Below, in pieces: positions 47,752 to 56,718 of a DNA stretch of 64,000 nt (the stretch's first letter is position 1; every line of letters begins with the position of its first letter). The notes under the pieces were generated by a model, which did not search any database, was not told the DNA's origin, and was given only the letters and a program-made list of their open reading frames with translations. The translations under genes were made by a program, and so were the position numbers. Location: positions 1 through 64,000 of the forward strand of contig NCHQ01000031.1 in NCBI GenBank assembly GCA_002281855.1. The letters are read 5' to 3'. Source of the DNA: Rhodospirillales bacterium 24-66-33 (GTDB lineage Bacteria; Pseudomonadota; Alphaproteobacteria; Reyranellales; Reyranellaceae).

Positions 47752-49056
47752 ATGGACGCCGAGCTCCATTTCGACATCCCGCTCTCTCTCGCGATTCCCC
47801 TCGTGGTGGTCTGCCTGTTCCTGGCGGCCTACCTGTCGGCCGCGGAGACGGCGATCACGGGCGCCTCGCGGCCGCGCATGCATCGCCTCGCCCTGCAGGG
47901 CCATCCGAAGGCGGTCATCGTGAATGCGCTGCTCGACCGCAAGGACGAGACGGTGAGCGCCGTCCTGCTGGGCAACAACGTGGTCAACATCTTCTCCGCC
48001 TCGCTGTCGACGGCGGTGCTGACGGCCCTGTTCGGCGCGGCCGGCGTGGTCTACGCCACCCTGGTCATCGGCGTCCTGATCGTGATCTTCGCCGAGGTCA
48101 TGCCCAAGACCTGGGCGCTCCTGCGGGCCGACCGGGTGGCCCTGGCGCTGGCGCCGTCGATCATGGTCACGCTGACCATTCTGGGCCCGATGGCACGCGG
48201 GGTCGCCGCCGTCTCGCGCTTCTTCCTCAGGCTCCTGAACGTGCGCACCGACCGCACGCTCGACGCCGACGAGCAGAGCGAAGCGCTGCGCGGCGCCATC
48301 GATCTGCACGGCGAGGGACAGATCGGCGACAGCGCGCCCGCCGAGAAGGCGATGCTGCGCTCCGTGCTCGACCTGGGCGACCGCACCGTGGGCGACGTCA
48401 TGACCCATCGCGGCAACGTCGCCCTGATCGACGCCGACCAGCCGACCGAGGCCATCGTCACGCAGATGCTGGCGGCGCCGTACACGCGAATCCCGCTCTA
48501 TCGCGGCGAGGCCGACAATGTCGTCGGCATCATGCACGCCAAGGACCTGTTCCGGGCGGTCGAGGCGGCGGGCGGTCCGAAGTCGGTGCAGATCGATCCG
48601 ATCCTGACCCCGCCCTGGTTCATCCCGGAGTCGACGGTGCTGTTCGACCAGCTCGAGGCGTTCCGCGCCCGGCACGAGCATTTCGCCATCGTCGTCGACG
48701 AATACGGCGCGCTGCGCGGCATCGTAACGCTCGAGGACATCATCGAGGAGATCGTCGGCGACATCGAGGACGAGCACGACGCGATCCGCCGCGGCGTGGC
48801 CCGGCGCGACGACGGCACCGTGGTCTGCCGGGGCGACGTGCCGATCCGCGACCTCAACCGCGAGTTCGGCTGGGGCCTGCCCGAGAGCGTCGCCACCACG
48901 ATCGCGGGACTGGTGCTGCACGAGGCGCGCCGCATCCCCGAAGTCGGGCAGGTTTATGCATTTTACGGTTTTCGCTTCGAGATTCTGAAGCGCGAGGGCA
49001 CCCGCGTCGCCGAGTTGCGGATCGTGCCGCCCGCCGCCATACAGGCAGGCAACTGA
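47752..49056 (+). CDS. CNNM/CorC-type membrane protein (DUF21 and CBS pair)
   Basis: Predicted magnesium/cobalt transport related protein, 434 aa. N-terminal DUF21 transmembrane part (about 10-150, four hydrophobic stretches), a CBS pair (about 200-330) with VGDVMTHRGNV and YTRIPLYRGEADNVVGIMH, then a CorC_HlyC domain (about 345-425) with PIRDLNREFGW. It follows aroB closely. A role in Mg efflux is known for family members; here only inferred. Confidence 0.93.
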   Translation: MDAELHFDIPLSLAIPLVVVCLFLAAYLSAAETAITGASRPRMHRLALQGHPKAVIVNALLDRKDETVSAVLLGNNVVNIFSASLSTAVLTALFGAAGVVYATLVIGVLIVIFAEVMPKTWALLRADRVALALAPSIMVTLTILGPMARGVAAVSRFFLRLLNVRTDRTLDADEQSEALRGAIDLHGEGQIGDSAPAEKAMLRSVLDLGDRTVGDVMTHRGNVALIDADQPTEAIVTQMLAAPYTRIPLYRGEADNVVGIMHAKDLFRAVEAAGGPKSVQIDPILTPPWFIPESTVLFDQLEAFRARHEHFAIVVDEYGALRGIVTLEDIIEEIVGDIEDEHDAIRRGVARRDDGTVVCRGDVPIRDLNREFGWGLPESVATTIAGLVLHEARRIPEVGQVYAFYGFRFEILKREGTRVAELRIVPPAAIQAGN

Positions 49057-49084
49057 CTTCCACCTGACACAACGAGGAACGACC

Positions 49085-49738
49085 ATGCCGCTTTCGCCGC
49101 CGGTCGGGCGACAGCACCTTCATACGCGCCGCGTCGTCTGCCAGGGCTTTTTCCGCGACGACGGGCTGTGGGACATCGAGGGCCGCATCACCGACGAGAA
49201 GACCTACGAACACGCCAACGAATGGCGCGGCCCGCTGCAGCCGGGCGACTTCGTGCACGACATGTCGATCCGCCTGACGATCGACCACAAGTTCACGATC
49301 GTCGATGCCGAGGCGGTGACCGACAAGTCGCCCTACCGCATGTGCGGCGACATCGCGCCGGCCTTCAAGAAGCTGATCGGCCTGCGTATCGGCGGTGGCT
49401 TCCACCGGGCGGTGCGCGAGCGGCTGGGCGGCATCCATGGCTGCACCCACATCGTCGAGCTGCTGGGTCCGGTGGCCACGACGGTCTTCCAGACCGTTTC
49501 GTCGAAGAAGGCGCAGGATCTCAACCGGGCACATCGCGAGAAGACCGGCACCCTGCCGCCGAAGGATCCGAACGCGCCCGCCAGGCCACCGCGCAAGCCC
49601 TACATGCTCGACACCTGCCACACCTGGGCGTCGGACAGCGAGGTCACCAGGCGCTGGGTGCCCCACTTCTATACCGGCCCCGACGCCGAAGCCGTGCGCG
49701 CCGCCGTCGAAGGCAAGGACGTGGAGATGGAAGGCTAG
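49085..49738 (+). CDS. DUF2889 family protein
   Basis: Uncharacterised conserved protein, 217 aa. The marks are RRVVCQGFFRDDGLWDIEG, HDMSIRLTID and GCTHIVELLGPV, all family typical. It shares a motif set with proteins near aromatic-degradation genes but no enzymatic role is known. It follows the CorC gene by 28 bp. Its TAG stop shares the CTAG sequence with the bolA stop on the other strand. Confidence 0.88.
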   Translation: MPLSPPVGRQHLHTRRVVCQGFFRDDGLWDIEGRITDEKTYEHANEWRGPLQPGDFVHDMSIRLTIDHKFTIVDAEAVTDKSPYRMCGDIAPAFKKLIGLRIGGGFHRAVRERLGGIHGCTHIVELLGPVATTVFQTVSSKKAQDLNRAHREKTGTLPPKDPNAPARPPRKPYMLDTCHTWASDSEVTRRWVPHFYTGPDAEAVRAAVEGKDVEMEG

Positions 49739-50022
49739 CGCTTTCCGTCTTCGGCCGGCGTCAGGGTTTCCATTGCCAGCGCGTGCAGGCCGGCGTCGAG
49801 TTCTTCCTTGAGGGCGGCATAGACGAGGCGCTGGCGGGCGACACGGGTCTTTCCCTCGAAGGCCTGCGACACGATCTCCACCCGGAAATGAGTCTCGCCC
49901 CCTTCGCGCCATCCGGCATGGCCGTGATGCTTCGAGGATTCGTCCTCGACCGCCAGGCGCGCCGGCGCGAAGGCCGCCCGAAGCTTGCTGTCAATCGCCG
50001 TTGCCACTTTGCCCATGACCAT
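49735..50022 (-). CDS. bolA: BolA family protein
   Basis: Iron-sulfur/redox-linked regulator that partners monothiol glutaredoxins, 95 aa. The start at 50022 or the Met two codons later are both possible. The BolA core is seen in HAGWREGGETHFRVEIVSQAF and the C-terminal RQRLVYAALKEEL. Divergent from the DnaJ-domain gene and convergent with DUF2889. Typical neighbour of cobS in alphaproteobacteria. Confidence 0.93.
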   Translation of the reverse strand: MVMGKVATAIDSKLRAAFAPARLAVEDESSKHHGHAGWREGGETHFRVEIVSQAFEGKTRVARQRLVYAALKEELDAGLHALAMETLTPAEDGKR

Positions 50023-50068
50023 CTTGCCTCATCTTGCCGGTTCAATTGCTTGAACACATATTAGCCCG

Positions 50069-50650
50069 ATGGCCCGACGGCGAGCGAACCCATTGGCGGC
50101 ACTGGATGGTGCGAAGCCGCACCAGCGCGTATGCGAGGCACCGGGCTGCAGGCTCGCGGGTGAATACCGGGCGCCGCGCGCGCGTGACAAGCTCGACGAG
50201 TATCGCTGGTTCTGCCTCGACCATGTCCGCGACTACAACAAGAAGTGGGATTATTTCGCCGGCCTGGACTCCGACCAGATCGAGGCCCACATCCGCGCCG
50301 ACACGACCTGGCGCCGGCCCGTCTGGCCGCTGGGCGCCCGCCGAAACGGCAATCCCTACGCCCACATCAAGGATCCGTTCGGCCTGGCCGACGATGCCGG
50401 CCTCGGGGAAAAGCCGCCGCCGAAGTACGATGGCAGCGAACAACTGACACCGGCGGAGCGCAACGCGCTCGATGTCCTCGAACTTTCATGGCCGCTTACC
50501 CGGAAAGTCGTGAAATCGCGATACAAGGAGCTGGTGAAGCTCCACCACCCGGATGCCAACGGCGGCGCCCGGGAGGCCGAGGAGAAGCTCAAGGAGATCA
50601 ACGCCGCCTATTCCACTCTGCGAGCCTGCGAATCCCTCCCCGTGGAATGA
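50069..50650 (+). CDS. DnaJ domain-containing protein
   Basis: J-domain co-chaperone, 193 aa. An N-terminal cysteine-containing part (CEAPGCRLAGEYRAPR, WFCLDHVRDYNKKWDYF) is followed by a C-terminal J-domain (about 128-185) with the HPD motif in YKELVKLHHPDANGG. Found before cobS in many alphaproteobacteria. Its relation to cobaltochelatase is not established; it may help fold the chelatase or the Cob complex (inference). Confidence 0.92.
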   Translation: MARRRANPLAALDGAKPHQRVCEAPGCRLAGEYRAPRARDKLDEYRWFCLDHVRDYNKKWDYFAGLDSDQIEAHIRADTTWRRPVWPLGARRNGNPYAHIKDPFGLADDAGLGEKPPPKYDGSEQLTPAERNALDVLELSWPLTRKVVKSRYKELVKLHHPDANGGAREAEEKLKEINAAYSTLRACESLPVE

Positions 50651-50722
50651 TTTAGCCCTGCTTGGGGTCGCTCCTGCATTTGGCCGCTTGCAGTGCACAA
50701 TCCTGCCTGCGACTATCAATTG

Positions 50723-50749
50723 GCCCGCAATTGGCGGGCATTGTTTTGT
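50723..50749 (+). terminator. Hairpin with T-run just before cobS
   Basis: GCCCGC / GCGGGC stem (6 bp, 5-nt loop) followed by ATTGTTTTGT, between the DnaJ gene stop (50650) and the cobS start (50763). It can terminate the DnaJ transcript or act as a cobST attenuator. Confidence 0.45.
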
Positions 50750-50762
50750 AGGAATTCGTGTG

Positions 50763-51767
50763 ATGGCCTCTACGACGACCGCGGCGCGTCAGAATGTTTC
50801 GGGCATGCCGGATATCAAGGTTTCTGCGCGTCAGGTTTTCGGCATCGACACCGACATGGAAGTGCCGGCTTTCAGCACACCGACCGAGCACGTGCCCCAA
50901 GTCGACGATGCCTACCTGTTCGATCACGACACGACGATGGCGATCCTCGCCGGCTTCGCCCACAACCGCCGTGTGATGGTCCAGGGCTATCACGGCACCG
51001 GCAAGTCGACGCACATCGAGCAGGTCGCGTCGCGCCTCAACTGGCCCTGCCTCCGCGTCAACCTCGACAGCCACATCTCGCGTATCGACCTGATCGGCAA
51101 GGACGCCATCGTGCTGCGCGACGGCAAGCAGGTGACCGAGTTCCGTGAGGGCATCCTGCCGTGGGCACTGCAGAACCCGACGGCCCTCGTGTTCGACGAA
51201 TACGATGCCGGCCGTGCCGACGTCATGTTCGTGATCCAGCGCGTGCTCGAGGTCGACGGCAAGCTCACCCTGCTCGACCAGAACAAGGTGATCCATCCGC
51301 ATCCGGCGTTCCGCCTGTTCTCGACCGCCAACACGGTCGGCCTCGGCGATACGACGGGCCTCTATCACGGCACGCAGCAGATCAACCAGGGCCAGATGGA
51401 CCGCTGGTCGATCGTGACGACGCTGAACTACCTGCCGCACGAGCAGGAAGTGAACATCGTCGCCGCCAAGACGCCGCACTACAACAGCGACGAAGGCCGC
51501 AAGACCATCGCCGCCATGGTGGCCCTGGCCGAGCTCACGCGCGCGGGCTTCATCGCCGGCGACATCTCGACCGTCATGTCGCCGCGTACGGTGATCACCT
51601 GGGCCGAGAATGCGCGCATCTTCGGGGGCGACGTGGGCTTTGCCTTCCGTCTCACCTTCCTGAACAAGTGCGACGAGGTCGAGCGCAGCACGCTCGCCGA
51701 GTACTATCAGCGCTGCTTCGGCAAGGAATTGCCGGCGACGAGCGGCAAGGGCGGCAAGCTGCACTAA
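50763..51767 (+). CDS. cobS: Cobaltochelatase subunit CobS
   Basis: AAA+ subunit of the aerobic cobalt-insertion complex CobNST, which inserts Co into hydrogenobyrinate diamide, 334 aa from the ATG at 50763. Walker A is GYHGTGKST (75-83) and Walker B LVFDEYDAGR. The characteristic GLYHGTQQINQGQMDRW is present. CobT follows after 19 bp. CobN is absent from this window and must lie elsewhere. Confidence 0.96.
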   Translation: MASTTTAARQNVSGMPDIKVSARQVFGIDTDMEVPAFSTPTEHVPQVDDAYLFDHDTTMAILAGFAHNRRVMVQGYHGTGKSTHIEQVASRLNWPCLRVNLDSHISRIDLIGKDAIVLRDGKQVTEFREGILPWALQNPTALVFDEYDAGRADVMFVIQRVLEVDGKLTLLDQNKVIHPHPAFRLFSTANTVGLGDTTGLYHGTQQINQGQMDRWSIVTTLNYLPHEQEVNIVAAKTPHYNSDEGRKTIAAMVALAELTRAGFIAGDISTVMSPRTVITWAENARIFGGDVGFAFRLTFLNKCDEVERSTLAEYYQRCFGKELPATSGKGGKLH

Positions 51768-51786
51768 GTTTAGTAAAGAGGGCCGC

Positions 51787-53703
51787 ATGGCCAAGGACTC
51801 CACTCCCCTCGAGGAGTTTCGTCGCGTCACCGCCACCACAATGCGGGCGGTGTCGCGCAAGGAAGTGAACGTAGCCTTCGTCCCCGACGGCGGTTCACTG
51901 CTGGGCCAGGAAGCCCGCATCACCGTGCCGGCGCGCGATCTGCCGGTCGAGGATGTGAGCCGCGTCCGCGGCGAGGCCGATTCGATGGCGCTGAAGCTGC
52001 GCCATCACGATCGCAAGACCCATCTGCGCCGCGTACCCCGCGGCGAGGCGGCGCGCGCGATCTTCGAGGCGGTCGAGCAGGTCCGCGTCGAGGCGCTGGG
52101 CGCCCGCAAGATGGTCGGCGTCGCCGACAACCTCTCGGCCCTGTGGCGCCAGCGCTCCGACCAGCGCGGCCATGCCCGTATCAAGACCAAGGAAGACGCA
52201 CCGATCGCCGACGTGATCGGCCTGATCGCCCGCGAGCAGCTGCTCGGCGCCGAGCCGCCCGAATCGGCCAAGGCGATGGTCGACATGTGGCGCGCCGACA
52301 TCGAAAGCGCCGCCGGCCGTGATTTCCAGAAGCTGCGCGATTCGCTCACCAACCAGGAAGCCTTCGCCCGCGCCGCCCGCCAGCTGATCCGCGACCTCAA
52401 GCTGGGCGACGAGACGGCCGAGCTGCAGGACGACGACAACGAGGACTCGCAGGATCAGGAGAACGCCGACGGTCAGTCGAACGAGACCGGCGACGACCAG
52501 AGCGATTCGAGCGAGACCCAGGGCTACGGCGCCCAGGGCGAGGAGAGCGAAGACGCGTCCGAGCAGGACGACGCCTCCGAGACCGCCGCCGACCAGGCCC
52601 AGACCGAGATGCAGATGGGCTCGGGCGACGAGGAGGAGCCGGGCCGCGCCGAGCGCCCGTGGCTGCCGCCGGGCGCGCTCAGCAACGAGCCCGCGGGCCA
52701 GCAGTATCACGCCTATTCCAACAAGTTCGACGAGATCGTCGAGGCCGACGCGCTGTGCGACGCCGAGGAACTCGGCCGCCTGCGCAATCATCTCGACCAG
52801 CAGCTGGCGCATCTCCAGGGCGTCATCGGCAAACTGGCCAACCGCCTGCAGCGCCGCCTGATGGCGCAGCAGAACCGCGCCTGGGAATTCGATCTCGACG
52901 AGGGCATCCTCGACGCCGCGCGCCTCACCCGCGTCGTCACCAACCCGATGCACGCGCTGTCGTTCAAGACCGAGCGCGACACCAACTTCCGCGACACGGT
53001 CGTGTCGCTGCTGATCGACAATTCGGGCTCGATGCGCGGCCGGCCGATCACGGTGGCGGCGATGAGCGCCGACATCCTCGCCCGCACGCTCGAGCGCTGC
53101 GGCGTGAAGGTGGAGATCCTGGGCTTCACGACACGCGCCTGGAAGGGCGGCCAGAGTCGCGAGCAGTGGCTCGCCGCCGGCAAGCCGGCCAACCCGGGCC
53201 GTCTCAACGACCTGCGCCACATCGTCTACAAGCCGGCCGATGCGCCGTGGCGCCGCGCCCGCAAGAACCTGGGCCTGATGCTGCGCGAGGGCATCCTCAA
53301 GGAGAACATCGACGGCGAGGCTCTGCTGTGGGCGCACAGCCGCCTGCTGCCGCGTCCCGAAGAGCGCAAGATCATGATGGTGATCTCCGACGGCGCGCCG
53401 GTCGACGATTCGACCCTGTCGGTCAACCCGGGCAACTATCTCGAGCGTCACCTGCGCGACGTCATCGACTGGATCGAGACGCGCTCGCCGGTCGAACTGG
53501 TTGCCATCGGCATCGGCCATGACGTCACGCGCTACTATCGCCGTGCCGTCACCATCGTCGACGCCGACCAGCTGGGCGGCACGATGATGGAGCAGCTCGC
53601 CTCCCTGTTCGACGACGACGAGAAGAAGGACACCCGCGCTGCCGGCGGTTCGCGCAAGGGCGCAGGCAAGCTCGGAGCCAAATCCGGTAAGCGCGCGGCC
53701 TGA
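51787..53703 (+). CDS. cobT: Cobaltochelatase subunit CobT
   Basis: Partner of CobS in the cobalt chelatase, 638 aa. The N-terminal helical part is followed by a long acidic region (about 215-300, many Asp/Glu/Ser) and a C-terminal von Willebrand A domain with MIDAS DNSGSM (411-416), needed for metal-ion contact. The 19-bp gap to cobS shows co-transcription. Length and layout are normal. Confidence 0.96.
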   Translation: MAKDSTPLEEFRRVTATTMRAVSRKEVNVAFVPDGGSLLGQEARITVPARDLPVEDVSRVRGEADSMALKLRHHDRKTHLRRVPRGEAARAIFEAVEQVRVEALGARKMVGVADNLSALWRQRSDQRGHARIKTKEDAPIADVIGLIAREQLLGAEPPESAKAMVDMWRADIESAAGRDFQKLRDSLTNQEAFARAARQLIRDLKLGDETAELQDDDNEDSQDQENADGQSNETGDDQSDSSETQGYGAQGEESEDASEQDDASETAADQAQTEMQMGSGDEEEPGRAERPWLPPGALSNEPAGQQYHAYSNKFDEIVEADALCDAEELGRLRNHLDQQLAHLQGVIGKLANRLQRRLMAQQNRAWEFDLDEGILDAARLTRVVTNPMHALSFKTERDTNFRDTVVSLLIDNSGSMRGRPITVAAMSADILARTLERCGVKVEILGFTTRAWKGGQSREQWLAAGKPANPGRLNDLRHIVYKPADAPWRRARKNLGLMLREGILKENIDGEALLWAHSRLLPRPEERKIMMVISDGAPVDDSTLSVNPGNYLERHLRDVIDWIETRSPVELVAIGIGHDVTRYYRRAVTIVDADQLGGTMMEQLASLFDDDEKKDTRAAGGSRKGAGKLGAKSGKRAA

Positions 53704-53720
53704 TCGCGCGCCTGCCTCCG

Positions 53721-54716
53721 GTGGCCAACCGCGTCCTTCTCACGCTCTGCCTGCTCGTCGCGGCCTGCGCCGGCGTCTCGCCGCCGCCGGCCGGCGCGCA
53801 GGAACAGCCTGTCACCATCGAGAGCTCGCCGCTCACGCTCAAGATCGACGAGCCCAAGGCTGCGCGAGTCGGCCGCCTCGTCTGGCGGGGCGGTATCGAG
53901 ATGCGCGCCAGCCTGCGCAACTTCGGCGGCCTGTCTGACCTCCACGTCACGCCCGACAACCGCACCCTCACCTCGATCTCCGACGAGGGCGCCTGGCTGG
54001 TCGCCACGCCCCGCTTCGACGCCAACGGTACCCTGGTGGGCCTGGACGATGCGCGGATGGGCCAGCTGCGCGGCCTCGACGGCAAGCCGATCGAGAGCAA
54101 GCCCGAAGCCGATGCGGAGGCGATGACGCGCTTGCCGGATGGATCATGGCTGGTGGCCTTCGAGCGCCGGCACCGGCTGTGGCGCTATCGCACGCTGACG
54201 GAGACGCCGCTTCCGATCGAAGGCCCGGCCGAGATCGGCCGCCAGCCCGCCAACGGCGGCATCGAGGCGATGGCGGTCCTCTCGGACGGCACGGTGATCG
54301 CAATCAGCGAGGAATACAGCCGGCAGCCCGGTACGGTGACGGGATGGATCGGCAAGCCCGGGGCGGGCGGCGGCTACGACTGGAGCGCTTTCGCGTACGC
54401 CACCATCCCCGATTACAAGCCGACGGCGCTGGCGGTCCTGCCGGACGGCTCCCTCGCCACCCTGGAGCGGGCCTTCGACATGGTGCGCGGGGTGCGCGTC
54501 CGGGTGATGCGGTTCGACGCCAACCAGCTCAAACCCGGTGCAACGGTAACGCCCGAGGAACTGGCGCGCCTCGCCTCACCCTATGCGGTGGACAATCTCG
54601 AAGGGCTGGCGGCCACGCGCGGCGCCAAAGGCGAGACGCTGCTCTGGCTGATATCGGATGACAATTTCAATCCGCTTCAGCGCAATATTCTGATGCTGTT
54701 CGAACTATCTCAATAG
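53721..54716 (+). CDS. Esterase-like activity of phytase family lipoprotein
   Basis: Predicted exported protein, 331 aa from the GTG at 53721. The signal peptide ends in a lipobox (LVAACAG), so it is a lipoprotein candidate. The rest resembles the phytase-like beta-propeller family: GLSDLHVTPDNRTLTSISDEG, DAEAMTRLPDGSWLVAFE, and VDNLEGLAATR. Activity is unproven. It follows cobT by 17 bp. Confidence 0.85.
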   Translation: MANRVLLTLCLLVAACAGVSPPPAGAQEQPVTIESSPLTLKIDEPKAARVGRLVWRGGIEMRASLRNFGGLSDLHVTPDNRTLTSISDEGAWLVATPRFDANGTLVGLDDARMGQLRGLDGKPIESKPEADAEAMTRLPDGSWLVAFERRHRLWRYRTLTETPLPIEGPAEIGRQPANGGIEAMAVLSDGTVIAISEEYSRQPGTVTGWIGKPGAGGGYDWSAFAYATIPDYKPTALAVLPDGSLATLERAFDMVRGVRVRVMRFDANQLKPGATVTPEELARLASPYAVDNLEGLAATRGAKGETLLWLISDDNFNPLQRNILMLFELSQ

Positions 54717-54853
54717 GACCCTCTCCCCATTCAAATGGGGAGGTGTCGTCGTCTTACGACGACGGAAGGGTCATGAGGGGTGTTCGTCCTTCGGCGCTCT
54801 CCGACATTGCAAGGCAATGTCCTGTCGCTCATCGGGCTGAGCTTCGCTCAGCC
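54717..54853. repeat. Cluster of four hairpins between convergent genes
   Basis: Four successive stems: CTCCCCATT/AATGGGGAG (54723-54742), GTCGTCGT/ACGACGAC (54745-54763), GACATTGC/GCAATGTC (54803-54821), GGCTGAGC/GCTCAGCC (54835-54853). An outer GACCCT/AGGGTC pair (54717-54722 and 54767-54772) frames the first two. The last ends at the rpmB stop codon. Confidence 0.7.
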
Positions 54854-55158
54854 TAAGCCGCCTTCTTGGCTTCCTTCTTGCCCTTGGCCGACACGACGCG
54901 GCGCTTCAGCACCTTCATCTCGGGCGAGAGCTTGCTGTCGTTCGTGTCGAGCAGGTAGGCGTCGATGCCGCCATTGTGCTCGATCGTCTTGATGCCGCGC
55001 GGGGTCAGGCGCAGGCGCACCGCATGTCCAAGCGCATCCGACAGGACCGAAGCGACCTGGAGGTTCGACATGAACCGGCGCTTCGTCTTGTTGTTGGCGT
55101 GGCTCACATTGTTGCCGTACTGGACAGACTTGCCCGAGAGGGCGCAACGACGAGGCAT
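54853..55158 (-). CDS. rpmB: 50S ribosomal protein L28
   Basis: Large-subunit ribosomal protein, 101 aa, which is the longer alphaproteobacterial version. It starts MPRRCALSGKSVQYGNNVSH and has KTKRRFMSNLQ, typical L28. The tail is Lys-rich (KGKKEAKKAA). The promoter and terminator just upstream overlap in an unusual way; see the site entries. A run of hairpins follows its stop. Confidence 0.97.
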   Translation of the reverse strand: MPRRCALSGKSVQYGNNVSHANNKTKRRFMSNLQVASVLSDALGHAVRLRLTPRGIKTIEHNGGIDAYLLDTNDSKLSPEMKVLKRRVVSAKGKKEAKKAA

Positions 55159-55171
55159 GGCGATATCCGAT

Positions 55172-55198
55172 AAAAAAACGATCCCGCCGGAGGGCGGG
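55172..55198 (-). terminator. Rho-independent terminator directly upstream of rpmB
   Basis: CCCGCC / GGCGGG stem with a 4-nt loop, then ATCG and seven T residues on the minus strand. The T-run ends 13 nt before the rpmB start codon. Confidence 0.75.
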
Positions 55199-55207
55199 AA
55201 GGCCGGC

Positions 55208-55236
55208 TTTTTACGGGCCCAAACGGTGCCCGTCAA
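55208..55236 (-). promoter_or_regulatory. Candidate rpmB promoter ahead of the terminator
   Basis: TTGACG, a 17-nt spacer, and TAAAAA on the minus strand. The TTGACG overlaps the stop codon of the YcgN-type gene. Transcripts would begin near 55200, immediately before the terminator stem. Confidence 0.4.
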
Positions 55237-55715
55237 GCGAACCAGTCCACCACTCTTTCGCTGATATCCTCGACCTGATCCTCGGGGATCACCCGCCCCC
55301 GGGCCGAGATACCCGCCTCGTGCACGGTGTTCGGATCGCCCGAGACCAGCGGATGCCACCAATAGAGGTCCTGCTTCAAGTGGACCAGCCGGTAGCCACA
55401 AGTCCTGGGGAGCCAATCCATCTTGGCCACCACCTTTGGGGTCAGCTGAATGCACTCGGGCACGATCTTCTTGCGGTTCTTGTAGTCCTTGCAGAGCGCC
55501 GTCTTGGGATCCAGCAGCCGGCAGCAGGTGTCGGTCTGGGCAAGCTCGCCCGTGCCCTCGTATTCCAGCTTGTTGACGCAGCACATGCCGCAGCCGTCGC
55601 AGAGCGATTCCCACTCCTGCTGGGTCATCTCGGCGAGGGTCTTGCGCTTCCAGAAAGGCCCCTGCTGGGCTTCGACGGCGCGGCGCGCCCGCTTGAGGAA
55701 GGATTTAGCGGCCAT
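55233..55715 (-). CDS. YcgN family cysteine cluster protein (UPF0260)
   Basis: Conserved protein of unknown function, 160 aa. The cysteine cluster is CDGCGMCCVNKLEYEG plus later DTCCRLLD and CGYRLVH; likely metal or Fe-S binding. The stop lies at 55233. It overlaps the meaB end by 11 bp (55705-55715), so the two are coupled. Confidence 0.92.
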   Translation of the reverse strand: MAAKSFLKRARRAVEAQQGPFWKRKTLAEMTQQEWESLCDGCGMCCVNKLEYEGTGELAQTDTCCRLLDPKTALCKDYKNRKKIVPECIQLTPKVVAKMDWLPRTCGYRLVHLKQDLYWWHPLVSGDPNTVHEAGISARGRVIPEDQVEDISERVVDWFA

Positions 55716-56703
55716 GGAAGGCTTGTAGCATGGATCGGGCCGCCGCAGCGGGCGTGAGCCGGCCGGCCTCGACCTCGCGCTCCAGGGCGCCGACCCGCCG
55801 CCGGACCTCGGGATGCCCCTTCAGCTCTGCCAGAAGGGTCTCGCCGACCTCGTTCCACATCCAGGCGCGGGCCTGCTCGGCACGGCGCTTCTGAATGCCC
55901 GTCTCGCCCACCGCCTTGTTGAAGCGCTCGACGACGTCCCAGATTTCGAGAATGCCCTCGCCCGTCTGGGCCGAGCTGGTCGTGACCTCGGGCGTCCATC
56001 CGGGGGTCGGCGAGCGCAGCATGCGCAGCGCATGCTGGTAGTCGGCGGCCGAGCGCCTGGCCGTCGCCTTGAGGTCGCCGTCGGCCTTGTTGACCACGAT
56101 CAGGTCGGCGAGTTCGATGACGCCGCGCTTGATGCCCTGCAGGTCGTCGCCGCCGGCCGGCAGCAGCAGCACGATGAACATGTCGACCATGTCGGAGACG
56201 GCCGTCTCGGACTGGCCGACGCCCACCGTCTCGACGATCACCGTGTCGAAACCGGCGGCTTCCACCAGCAGCATGGTCTCGCGCGTGCGTCGCGCGACTC
56301 CCCCCAAGGTGATCCCGGCCGGCGACGGCCGGATGAAGGCGCCCGGACGGCGCGACAGCTCTTCCATGCGTGTCTTGTCGCCCAGGATCGAGCCGCCGCC
56401 GCGCTTGGACGAGGGATCGATCGCCAGGACGGCGAGAGACCGGCCGCGCTCCAGCAGCGACAGGCCGAAACGCTCGATCAGGGTGGACTTGCCGACGCCG
56501 GGCACGCCGGTGATGCCGAGCCGCACCGACCTGCCGCTATGCGGCAGCACCTCGGCGAGCAGCGCATCGGCGCGCGCACGGTGGTCGCTGCGGGTCGATT
56601 CGATCAGGGTGATGGCCTGTGCGAGCGCACGCCGGTTGCCCGCCAGCAGGGGCGCAAGAAGGGGGTCGGCCGACTCGCCGGAAATCGCTGCGGACGCATT
56701 CAT
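55705..56703 (-). CDS. meaB: Methylmalonyl-CoA mutase-associated GTPase MeaB
   Basis: G-protein chaperone that loads and protects B12 in methylmalonyl-CoA mutase, 332 aa from the ATG at 56703 (a TTG two codons upstream is possible). Walker A is GVPGVGKST (66-74), with DPSSKRGGGSILGDKTRM as the switch region and VNKADGD as the guanine-specificity motif. The mutase gene lies about 4 kb downstream on the same strand, and cobST about 2 kb away. It overlaps the YcgN-type gene and follows an MFS gene. Confidence 0.95.
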   Translation of the reverse strand: MNASAAISGESADPLLAPLLAGNRRALAQAITLIESTRSDHRARADALLAEVLPHSGRSVRLGITGVPGVGKSTLIERFGLSLLERGRSLAVLAIDPSSKRGGGSILGDKTRMEELSRRPGAFIRPSPAGITLGGVARRTRETMLLVEAAGFDTVIVETVGVGQSETAVSDMVDMFIVLLLPAGGDDLQGIKRGVIELADLIVVNKADGDLKATARRSAADYQHALRMLRSPTPGWTPEVTTSSAQTGEGILEIWDVVERFNKAVGETGIQKRRAEQARAWMWNEVGETLLAELKGHPEVRRRVGALEREVEAGRLTPAAAARSMLQAFHGR

Positions 56704-56718
56704 CGGCAACCAGCCTTA

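Noticed and set aside
50651..50762. Cobalamin riboswitch before cobS
   Set aside because: The gap is only 112 bp and I find no B12-box-like core; a full riboswitch would not fit easily.
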